In this document: positions 1 through 5,769 of the stretch, piece by piece
Layout of the letters: each line of letters opens with the position of its first letter
Numbering within the stretch: position 1 is the stretch's first letter
Assembly (NCBI GenBank): GCA_001800185.1
Contig: MGUX01000009.1
Coordinates: 1-6,910, forward strand
Direction: 5' to 3'
DNA: 6,910 bases
From: Elusimicrobia bacterium RIFCSPLOWO2_12_FULL_59_9
Lineage (GTDB): Bacteria; Elusimicrobiota; Elusimicrobia; O2-12-FULL-59-9
The notes under the pieces: model-generated
Database searches by the model: none
What the model saw: only the letters and a program-made list of their open reading frames with translations
Told to the model about the DNA's origin: nothing
Program-made: the position numbers and the translations under genes

Positions 1-1
1 C

Positions 2-460
2 CATAGCATCCTCAGCCCCGAGTTTATCGTCGAATTTCCGCATGCTGTCGCCAAAGAGGAGGCCTTCCGGCGGATGGTGGAGCGTCTGTGCGCCGTGCGC
101 GCCTTGAAGGATCCGGCTTTTTTGCTGGCCAAGATCATGGAGCGGGAGTCGGGGCCGAGCACCATTTTAGAGACGGGGCTGGCCCTCCCCCACGCCCGGG
201 TGGATACCATCCAGGATATCGTCGCGGTTTTGGGTCTTTTCCGGGCAGGATTGCCGGACGCTTCCTCCGGGGGACGTCCTGCGCAGGCGGCGTTCATGTT
301 TTTCTCCCCCAACCGTCCTGAGGCTTTCAGCCGGCATTTGCAGTTGATCCGGGCGGTCGCTTCCGTGTTTAATCCGGCCCTCCTCGGCGAGCTTAAAGCC
401 GCCGCCTCCCCCGAGCAAGCCTTGGAACTGCTTAAAAGCGCGGAGGCGAGCCGGAGATGA
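2..460 (+). CDS. PTS EIIA domain protein, fructose/nitrogen (PtsN) type, 5' end outside window
   Basis: The reading frame is open from the first bases of the window, and the residues before the first ATG (position 74) fit the family (SILSPEFIVEF, then a K-E-E-A helix). The gene therefore starts upstream and the ATG at 74 is internal. The fragment of about 152 residues covers nearly a whole EIIA type 2 domain (about 145-150 residues), so either only a few codons are missing or this is the C-terminal domain of a longer protein. The phosphorylatable histidine is seen in GLALPHARV, codon 64 of the fragment (nt 191-193), in the family consensus G-x-A-x-P-H. In the family this His accepts phosphate from HPr and passes it to EIIB or acts as a regulator (PtsN). 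No EIIB, EIIC or HPr gene is visible, and the neighbours are not sugar transport genes, so a regulatory role is more likely; this is inference. The stop overlaps the next gene's start by 4 bp (ATGA). Confidence 0.88.
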   Translation, partial: HSILSPEFIVEFPHAVAKEEAFRRMVERLCAVRALKDPAFLLAKIMERESGPSTILETGLALPHARVDTIQDIVAVLGLFRAGLPDASSGGRPAQAAFMFFSPNRPEAFSRHLQLIRAVASVFNPALLGELKAAASPEQALELLKSAEASRR

Positions 461-1302
461 GCGCAGGGCGTCCGGGCTTCGCCGCGCTGGCGGCGGCGTC
501 GGCGCTTTTTTTGTCTTCCTGCGGCGCCAACGCTCGATTTGAGCGCGCGGTCGCGGCCGAAAAAAGAGGAGTCTACCCGCGGGCGGCCGAGCTCTACCAG
601 GATTTTTCCAGACGTTACGACCGGGACCCGCGCTCCGCGGAAGCGCTCTACCGCGCCGGCAAAATTTATCAGACGCAATTCAGGCGCTACGCGGAGGCCA
701 GGGCCCTTTTGGAATCGGCCGCGCGGCGCGGTCACGCGCTCGGGCCCGGGGCGGAGCTGTGGATGCGCCTTGCCAGGGAAGCGGTCTTTCACTGCCCGGA
801 TTACTTTCCCATGCGGCCGGGCCTTAAATGGACTTTCGTGGACTCCGAAACGGGCGGCAAAAACATGACGCAAACGCTCACCGGCGAGGGCGGGGAGAGC
901 TACCACGTGAGCTTCCAAATCTACGCCGGAAAAAATTTGGTGCAATCCGGCAAGAAATTCTATCTCAAGGAGAACTGGCAGCTCTTTGAAACCGCCCGCC
1001 CCGGGGTCCTCAAAGACGCGGTTGTCGTTTTGAAATACCCGTTTGAAAAAGGCCAGTCTTGGGATTCCAGGCGCGGCAACCAGCCAGTGCGCCTTCAAAT
1101 CGACGACGCCGACGCCGCTGTCGAGGTGCTCGCCGGGCGTTTCGCCCATTGCCTTAAGGTCCGGGAGCAATTCGCCCAGGCCGCGGCCTCTTGGAAATAC
1201 GATTACTTCGCTCCCGGCGTCGGCAGGGTTCTGACCACCGTCGCGGGGCCGGGCTTTGAGCACCGCAACAGCGAGCTGCTTTCCTTTGAGGAGCCGAAAT
1301 GA
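457..1302 (+). CDS. TPR-containing lipoprotein with C-terminal putative beta-rich domain
   Basis: A 281-residue secreted lipoprotein of unknown function. Residues 1-22 form a signal peptide with a hydrophobic core and the lipobox L19-S20-S21-C22, so Cys22 should be lipidated; Gly23 follows, so there is no Asp+2 inner-membrane retention signal of the E. coli kind. Residues about 27-92 contain Tyr/Ala-rich helices (RAAELYQDF, AEALYRAGKIYQ, YAEARALLESA) typical of TPR units and similar in style to BamD/YbgF-type repeats. Residues about 115-280 form a second region that opens with FPMRPGLKWTF and includes VLAGRFAHCLKV and YDYFAPGVGRV. It looks like the beta-sandwich domains found in many envelope proteins whose strands run from 'G-x-x-W-x-Y' to 'APGVG-V'; I cannot name the family. 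A GGAGG Shine-Dalgarno at 442-446 lies 10 nt before the ATG. The gene is translationally coupled to both neighbours by 4-bp overlaps. It probably works in an envelope complex as a protein-binding scaffold (inference). Confidence 0.85.
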   Translation: MSAGRPGFAALAAASALFLSSCGANARFERAVAAEKRGVYPRAAELYQDFSRRYDRDPRSAEALYRAGKIYQTQFRRYAEARALLESAARRGHALGPGAELWMRLAREAVFHCPDYFPMRPGLKWTFVDSETGGKNMTQTLTGEGGESYHVSFQIYAGKNLVQSGKKFYLKENWQLFETARPGVLKDAVVVLKYPFEKGQSWDSRRGNQPVRLQIDDADAAVEVLAGRFAHCLKVREQFAQAAASWKYDYFAPGVGRVLTTVAGPGFEHRNSELLSFEEPK

Positions 1303-2735
1303 CCGGCGTCAGGCCGCTGTCGCATTCCTCCATGTCGATGTACGCGGAATGCCCGCAAAAGTACAAGCTTAAATACGTGGACGGGCATCGCGAAAAACCG
1401 AAGTATTTTTTCTCCTTCGGCAACAGCCTTCACAAAAGCCTCGAATATTTTTACGGCGCCCAAATGCTGGTTCCGCCCGGATTGGAAGACGTCCTGAAAT
1501 ATTATCAGGATCATTGGCTCGGCGCCGGCTATAAAGACGCCCGCCAGGAAACCGAATATTTCGCGGAGGGCCGCAAGATTTTGACCGGCTTCTACCACAA
1601 GCACATCGGGGAGTTCAAGCGCCCTTTCTACGTCGAGTACAATTTCGACCTCAAGATCGAGGGCGTCGCGGTCACCGGCAAGGTCGACCGCATCGACCAG
1701 CTTGACGACGGCTCCCTGGCGGTCATCGACTACAAAACCGGCAAGCCTATCCCGCAGGAGCGCGTGCAGGTGGATCCCCAGCTCACGCTCTACCAACTGG
1801 CCTGCGAGGAGACGCTCGGAAAGCCGGTCAAGAGCCTGACCTTTTACAATCTTCAGAATCTGACGCCTTTGACCGTCGAGCCCCGCTCCGGGGCGCAGGT
1901 GGCCGAGCTCAAGGAGCGCGTCGTCGTGGATCCCCAGCTCACGCTCTACCAACTGGCCTGCGAGGAGACGCTCGGAAAGCCGGTCAAGAGCCTGACCTTT
2001 TACAATCTTCAGAATCTGACGCCTTTGACCGTCGAGCCCCGCTCCGGGGCGCAGGTGGCCGAGCTCAAGGAGCGCGTCGTCGCCGTCGCCGGGTTCATCG
2101 CCGGCGGCCGCTTCGAGCCGATCGCGGGCAAGCAGGAGCGCCCGGGCTGGGAGAAGATTTGCCGCTGGTGCGATTTCAAGTCCTTCTGCCCGGCGTATAC
2201 GCATCTATTTCCCGAGGGTTCTGCGGATGCGGCGCCGGGCCCCCGGCCCCGTGCCGGAGGCACGGGACGCATGGAGCCGCAGGGCGGCGTGTCGAGCGAG
2301 ACGGGTCCGGCGGCTTCGGCCCAAAAATTGTCCGCCTTGGCGGACCGCTACGGCCAATTGAAAGACGAGCTTCTACAGATGGAAAAGGAGGCCGAGAGCC
2401 TGGGAGGCGAGATCGCCGCCCTCATGTCCGAGTTGGGGCTTGAGCGCGCTCTGGGGCAGGACTACGAGGTCTCGCGCGAGTCGCAGACCCTATGGAATTT
2501 TAAAGACCGCGAACGGGTGCGGGAGATTCTGAAATCCGCCTGGCTTTACGACAAGGTGCTGGTGGAGAGCCGGGCGGCGCTGGCCAAACTCCTCGGCGGC
2601 CATGGAATTCCCCCCAACGTGCGCGAGAGGCTTCAGGCGCTGGGCGAGAAGGTGGAGCAGATCAAGCTATCACACAGGAGAATCCAGCCGGAGGCTTCCG
2701 CGGCGCAGGACTCGCCGGAGCCGGGCGGGACGTGA
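1299..2735 (+). CDS. PD-(D/E)XK nuclease, RecB/AddB/Cas4-like with Fe-S cysteines; internal 52-residue duplication
   Basis: A 478-residue member of the PD-(D/E)XK exonuclease superfamily (PDDEXK_1 type). Motifs in order: LSHSSMSMYAECPQKY with C18 (first cluster cysteine); LHKSLEYF with H45; GKVDRID with D130; VIDYKTGK with D144 and K146 (metal-binding and catalytic); PQLTLYQ, the RecB-type QxxxY motif, at Q161/Y165 and again at Q213/Y217; then C288-x2-C291-x5-C297. C18 plus these three match the four-cysteine 4Fe-4S staple of AddB and Cas4. Residues 158-209 and 210-261 are identical because of a 156-bp duplication; without it the protein would be 426 residues. Residues about 305-341 are a Pro/Gly/Ala-rich linker. 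Residues about 343-382 are a predicted coiled coil, followed by a basic/helical tail to 478 that I do not recognise. Start: AGGAG at 1289-1293, 5 nt before the ATG. No helicase or cas gene adjoins it, so its DNA-processing role is unknown. Whether the enzyme tolerates the extra 52 residues cannot be judged from sequence. Confidence 0.9.
   Translation: MTGVRPLSHSSMSMYAECPQKYKLKYVDGHREKPKYFFSFGNSLHKSLEYFYGAQMLVPPGLEDVLKYYQDHWLGAGYKDARQETEYFAEGRKILTGFYHKHIGEFKRPFYVEYNFDLKIEGVAVTGKVDRIDQLDDGSLAVIDYKTGKPIPQERVQVDPQLTLYQLACEETLGKPVKSLTFYNLQNLTPLTVEPRSGAQVAELKERVVVDPQLTLYQLACEETLGKPVKSLTFYNLQNLTPLTVEPRSGAQVAELKERVVAVAGFIAGGRFEPIAGKQERPGWEKICRWCDFKSFCPAYTHLFPEGSADAAPGPRPRAGGTGRMEPQGGVSSETGPAASAQKLSALADRYGQLKDELLQMEKEAESLGGEIAALMSELGLERALGQDYEVSRESQTLWNFKDRERVREILKSAWLYDKVLVESRAALAKLLGGHGIPPNVRERLQALGEKVEQIKLSHRRIQPEASAAQDSPEPGGT
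1770..2081 (+). repeat. Perfect direct tandem duplication, 2 x 156 bp, in frame
   Basis: Unit 1 is 1770-1925 and unit 2 is 1926-2081. I compared them base by base and found no difference; the match runs one further base (1926 = 2082) and then stops. The length is 52 codons, so the reading frame is kept. Each unit encodes VDPQLTLYQLA (QxxxY motif) through AELKERVV. The units abut directly. Ten further matching bases (aggagcgcgt, 1756-1765 and 1912-1921) lie just outside the left edge, separated from it by four mismatches. The total absence of synonymous change means a very recent duplication or an assembly artefact. Confidence 0.97.
2248..2266 (+). other. Strong hairpin inside the nuclease linker coding region
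   Basis: CCCGTGCC (2248-2255) and GGCACGGG (2259-2266) are perfect inverted complements around a 3-nt loop GGA. Just upstream GCCGG (2234-2238) can pair with CCGGC (2243-2247) across a 4-nt loop. Together they put two GC-rich stem-loops in the mRNA where it encodes the Pro/Gly-rich linker of the nuclease. No T-tract follows, so this is not an intrinsic terminator. It may only reflect GC-rich codon choice. Confidence 0.45.
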
Positions 2736-2736
2736 G

Positions 2737-3147
2737 ATGCGATCCTTCACGGATTATCTATTTTTCCATACCAAGAACCGGAGGGAGCTGGTCAATATCA
2801 CCGGCGCCGTGGAGTCCTGCCTGAAGAAAGCCAAAATCCAGGAAGGCCTCTGCTTGGTGAGCGCGATGCATATCACCGCCGGCATCTGGGTCAACGACGA
2901 GGAGGAGGGCCTCAAGCAAGATTTTATGGACCTGCTCGAAAGGCTGGCGCCGCCGGGCGATTACCGCCACCACCTGACCGGGGAGGACAACGGCGACGCG
3001 CACCTCAAGAGGACATTGACCGGCTATCAGGCCGTGCTGCCCGTGACCGGCGGCAAGCTGGATTTGGGGCCGTGGGAGCAAATATTTTATGCCGAATTCG
3101 ACGGACAGCGCCGAAAACGGGTCGTTATTAAAATCATCGGCGACTGA
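2737..3147 (+). CDS. yjbQ: YjbQ/UPF0047 family protein (secondary thiamine-phosphate synthase annotation)
   Basis: A 136-residue protein, the usual length for UPF0047 (about 130-140). The frame is open further upstream, but ATG 2737 is chosen because it gives the family's normal N-terminus (MRSFTDYLFFHT) and lies 1 bp after the upstream stop. Only a weak GGGA (2727-2730) precedes it, so translation probably depends on coupling to the nuclease gene. Family signatures are visible: AMHITAGIWVND (H45, in place of the common HTTA form), YRHHLTGEDNGDAHLKRTLTG (H78, H79, D84, N85, H89, G96), GKLDLGPWEQIFYAEFDGQRRKRV near the C-terminus. The conserved His/Asp/Asn residues line a putative metal/anion site in known structures. 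E. coli YjbQ has weak thiamine-phosphate synthase activity in vivo; the physiological role is not settled, and no thiamine genes occur in this window. It is a cytosolic protein without a signal or membrane segment. Confidence 0.93.
   Translation: MRSFTDYLFFHTKNRRELVNITGAVESCLKKAKIQEGLCLVSAMHITAGIWVNDEEEGLKQDFMDLLERLAPPGDYRHHLTGEDNGDAHLKRTLTGYQAVLPVTGGKLDLGPWEQIFYAEFDGQRRKRVVIKIIGD
3074..3078 (+). promoter_or_regulatory. Shine-Dalgarno supporting the early acyltransferase start
   Basis: GGGAG lies 10 nt before ATG 3089, inside the yjbQ coding region. The later in-frame candidates GTG 3194 and TTG 3236 lack a well-placed purine-rich site (a GGAGG near 3166 is about 25 nt from GTG 3194). This favours the 59-bp overlapping start, but not decisively. 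Confidence 0.45.
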
Positions 3148-4255
3148 GCCCGCCGGCGGCCTTCCGGAGGATTCTCCCGCTCCCGCCGGCCAAGTGCCGC
3201 AGGCGGCGCACCGCCTACTCCGGGCGGCGTCGCGCTTGATCTTCAAGCTTTTCAACGACATCCGGATTTACGGCCGGCATCATGTTCCGGCAGAGGGGGC
3301 CGTCATTTTGGCCGCCAACCACCCCACTTACCTCGACCCTCCCCTCATTATGTGCGCTTTGAGAAGGCAGGTGCGGTTTTTGGCGTGGGAGAGGCTTTTT
3401 CGGGTTCCTATTTTGCGCCGATTGATGGTCTGGTACGGCACCATCCCGGTCAACCTCAGCCGGCCGGGGCGGGGCTCCTTTGAGGCGGCGGTGCGGGTGC
3501 TGCGTGCCCGGGAGGTTTTCGGCATATTTCCGGAAGGGGGCCGCTCCGATTTCGGCAGCATGAATCCTTTGAAGTCGGGGGTCGCCCGCCTGGCCATGAT
3601 CACGGGGGCGCCCATCGTGCCCATCAGCATCATCGGCGCCCACCGGATTTGGCCGAAAACCAAGAACTTCCCCCGCCCCGGGGGCCCCATCATCATCGAG
3701 TTTCATCCCCCCATCCGCTTGGACTCCGAGGAGCTCAAGAACCGCCGCAGGGACAAAAGTTTTGAGCGCGAGATCGTCGACAAGGTGATGTCGGCCATCA
3801 ACCAGAAGCTCCTTCCCGCGCTTCGCAAGGAGCGGCGCCAAGACATGGTCTACAAACGCCCCGGGCAGATTTGGAACTGGGCGCTTGAAGGCCTCCCTTT
3901 TTTCTTTTCCCTTTGGCTTTTGGCTCTTAATCATTTCCGTTTCAGGGCGATCCCGTGGAGCTTTTACGCGTGGGTGGCGGCCTACGCGGCCTATTGCGCC
4001 GCTTATCTTTTGATCCCCTGGAAGAATAAGTGGCGCGTCGGGCTTTGGAACGTCGCGCCGTGGATCGTTCTGTTGGGGCTGGTTCTGCAATTGACCGATT
4101 CCTTTAACACCGGCACGGGCGCCCTGGGAGCGGCCGCGCTGGTGCTGATGGCCTGGATGGCCACTTTTCGCTTCAGGATTTACCGGCGCTTCAGGGTCTG
4201 GGTCCTGCCTTTGTCGTACGCGGCGCTTGTGGTCTGGAGCCTGGTTCTTCCATGA
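3089..4255 (+). CDS. PlsC-type 1-acyl-glycerol-3-phosphate acyltransferase with C-terminal multi-pass membrane tail
   Basis: A 388-residue protein if ATG 3089 is used; this start overlaps yjbQ by 59 bp. The first 40 or so residues are a Ser/Pro/Ala-rich stretch outside the family domain, so GTG 3194 or TTG 3236 are alternatives. Residues about 50-245 are an LPLAT/PlsC domain: NHPTYLD carries the catalytic HX4D (H78, D83); GTIPVNLSR (about 117-125) fits the acyl-acceptor block; FPEGGRSDFG contains the EGxR element (E149, G150, R152); GAPIVPISIIGAH holds the P175/P178 block. The family transfers an acyl chain to lysophosphatidate at the inner membrane. Residues about 265-388 are a separate region with roughly five hydrophobic segments (about 268-284, 291-310, 321-337, 345-360, 370-388) joined by short basic loops; ordinary PlsC lacks it. 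The gene is coupled to the downstream FGGY kinase by an ATGA overlap, which suits a glycerol-3-phosphate to phospholipid route. The exact acceptor is not provable; related enzymes acylate other lipids. Confidence 0.88.
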   Translation: MPNSTDSAENGSLLKSSATEPAGGLPEDSPAPAGQVPQAAHRLLRAASRLIFKLFNDIRIYGRHHVPAEGAVILAANHPTYLDPPLIMCALRRQVRFLAWERLFRVPILRRLMVWYGTIPVNLSRPGRGSFEAAVRVLRAREVFGIFPEGGRSDFGSMNPLKSGVARLAMITGAPIVPISIIGAHRIWPKTKNFPRPGGPIIIEFHPPIRLDSEELKNRRRDKSFEREIVDKVMSAINQKLLPALRKERRQDMVYKRPGQIWNWALEGLPFFFSLWLLALNHFRFRAIPWSFYAWVAAYAAYCAAYLLIPWKNKWRVGLWNVAPWIVLLGLVLQLTDSFNTGTGALGAAALVLMAWMATFRFRIYRRFRVWVLPLSYAALVVWSLVLP

Positions 4256-5769
4256 AAGAATGCGTCGTCGCCATGGACCAGGGGAGTTCCAGTTCCCGGG
4301 CTTTGGCGTTTGACTCCCGCGGGGGCATTCTCGCCCAAAGCCGTTCGCCCGTCGCCACCCGCCGCAAAAATGACCTCCGGGCGGAGCAGGACGCGGAAGA
4401 AATCCTAAATTCCCAGTCGCTCGCGTTGCGGCGGACTCTTTCCGCTTTGGGCGATCCGCGCCGCGTGCGCGGCATCGGCTTGGCGGCGCAGCGCTCGACC
4501 GTGGTGTTCTGGGACAAAGACAGCGGCCGGCCAGTGTGTCCGGCGCTGTCGTGGCAGGACGGCCGCGCGGCTCAAATCTGCGACGGGCACCGGGAGCATC
4601 TCGAATCCGTTTTTGAAAAGACCGGATTGGTGCTCAACCCCTATTACTCCGCCTGCAAAATGCAGTGGGTGCTCCGCCACGTCCCGCGGGCGCGGCGGCT
4701 TCTGGAGCGCGGCCGGCTTTTGGCGGGACCGGTGTCGAGCTACCTGGTTTGGCATCTGACGCGGGGCGAGGTTTTCGGCGTCGACCCCAGCATGGCCCAG
4801 CGCACGCTGCTTTTTAACATCCACACTTTGGATTGGGACGAGTTTCTGCTGAGCCTCTTCGGGATTCCCCGCTCCATTTTGCCTCCGGTCCGTCTCAGCG
4901 GCGGCGCGTGGGGAGAGTTCCGGGAGCGCGGCGTCCGCATTCCGATTCTATGCACGCTGGGCGATCAGCAGGGAGCCGTTTTGGGGGCCCGCTGCTTGAG
5001 CCCGGGGCAGGCGCTCTTGAGTCATGGGACGGGCGCCTTCCTGCTGCTCAACACCGGCGCCGAGCTTTGCCGCGTTCCGGGGCTTTTGACCTCGGTGGGA
5101 TGGTCCGTGTCTCGGGGACTGTCCGCGGCGGCCCCGGGTTCGAGCGCGGCGGGGGCGATGCGGGCCTGCTATTTATTGGAGGGAACCGTGCACGCGGTGG
5201 CGCCGGGCTACCAATGGCTGGGGCGCAATTTCGGATGGCTCAAGGACAACGGCGAGGTCGACGGCCTTTGCCGCCGCTCCAAGCGCCGCGTGTGGGTGCT
5301 CAACGCTTTGGGGGGCCTGGGCGCTCCCCGCTGGGATTACCGCGTCCCGACTCAGTTTTATGGCCTTGGCCCCGAGACCGTGTCCGCCGACATCGTCAGA
5401 GGGGCCACCGAATGCATCGGGTTTCTGATCGCAGACATTGCCGCGCGGATGTCGGAGAGCGGACAAAAAATAGCCACCCTATCCGCCGCCGGCGGGATTT
5501 CCAGGGTGGACTATCTTCTGCAGTTTGAGGCTGATTTGCTCCAGCGCGAGGTTGTCCGGCCGCCGGAGGCGGAACTGACGGCGCTGGGGGCGGCGCATTT
5601 GGCCGCGCAAGCGGCCGGACTGCCGTTCGACTCGGGAGGAGCTCTCAAGCGGGCGCGCCGTTTCAGGCCGAAGATTTCCGGTGATGAGGCCCGGGCGCTG
5701 CACGGCCGGTGGCGGCGGTTTGTCGAGGGAGCCCGCGCTCTCAGCGAGCGGATGGAGTCTGGCCTTTGA
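4252..5769 (+). CDS. FGGY-family carbohydrate kinase, glycerol kinase-like
   Basis: A 505-residue kinase matching glycerol kinase in length and along its whole extent. The N-terminal phosphate loop is DQGSSSSR (D9-R16). LFNIHTLDWDEFL, GDQQGAVLG, SHGTGAFLLLNTG, GGLGAPRWD (354-362) and TALGAAHLA follow in the family order. Against remembered E. coli GlpK, substrate residues Arg83, Trp103, Tyr135, Asp245, Gln246 and Phe270 appear as R81, W101, Y131 (or Y132), D238, Q239 and F263, but the QRE glutamate (Glu84) is Ser82 here (QRST). The G-G-x-R loop that binds fructose-1,6-bisphosphate in E. coli is also absent; the segment reads GEFRERGVRIP. I therefore call it glycerol kinase-like: glycerol is a likely but unproven substrate, and uncharacterised GK-like FGGY subgroups exist. 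GGAG at 4236-4239 is 12 nt before the ATG. It overlaps the acyltransferase by 4 bp and, tail to tail, trxB by 29 bp. Confidence 0.88.
   Translation: MKECVVAMDQGSSSSRALAFDSRGGILAQSRSPVATRRKNDLRAEQDAEEILNSQSLALRRTLSALGDPRRVRGIGLAAQRSTVVFWDKDSGRPVCPALSWQDGRAAQICDGHREHLESVFEKTGLVLNPYYSACKMQWVLRHVPRARRLLERGRLLAGPVSSYLVWHLTRGEVFGVDPSMAQRTLLFNIHTLDWDEFLLSLFGIPRSILPPVRLSGGAWGEFRERGVRIPILCTLGDQQGAVLGARCLSPGQALLSHGTGAFLLLNTGAELCRVPGLLTSVGWSVSRGLSAAAPGSSAAGAMRACYLLEGTVHAVAPGYQWLGRNFGWLKDNGEVDGLCRRSKRRVWVLNALGGLGAPRWDYRVPTQFYGLGPETVSADIVRGATECIGFLIADIAARMSESGQKIATLSAAGGISRVDYLLQFEADLLQREVVRPPEAELTALGAAHLAAQAAGLPFDSGGALKRARRFRPKISGDEARALHGRWRRFVEGARALSERMESGL

Noticed and set aside
74..460. Complete EIIA gene starting at ATG 74
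   Set aside because: The frame is open upstream to the window edge and the upstream residues fit the family's N-terminus, so this ATG is internal.
1770..2081. Duplication read as a transposon scar, CRISPR repeat or minisatellite
   Set aside because: Only two abutting units of coding sequence, no inverted ends, target-site duplication or spacers.
1203..2204. Long minus-strand open frame (333 codons) opposite the nuclease gene
   Set aside because: It lies antisense to a well-supported nuclease, repeats the same 52-residue block because of the duplication, and matches no family; long antisense frames are common in GC-rich genes.
2248..2266. Hairpin as an intrinsic terminator
   Set aside because: No T-run follows on either strand and it lies within an uninterrupted coding region.
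1299..2735. Nuclease as a CRISPR Cas4 or an AddB subunit
   Set aside because: The four-cysteine and PD-(D/E)XK motifs are shared with these, but there is no CRISPR array, cas gene or helicase domain, and the C-terminal extension differs.
3215..4090. Minus-strand open frame of 291 codons opposite the acyltransferase
   Set aside because: Antisense shadow of a gene with clear PlsC motifs; low-complexity composition and no recognisable domain.
4833..5528. Plus-strand open frame of 231 codons in another frame inside the FGGY kinase
   Set aside because: Arg/Gly-rich product typical of an out-of-frame reading of GC-rich DNA; the kinase frame carries all conserved motifs through this stretch.
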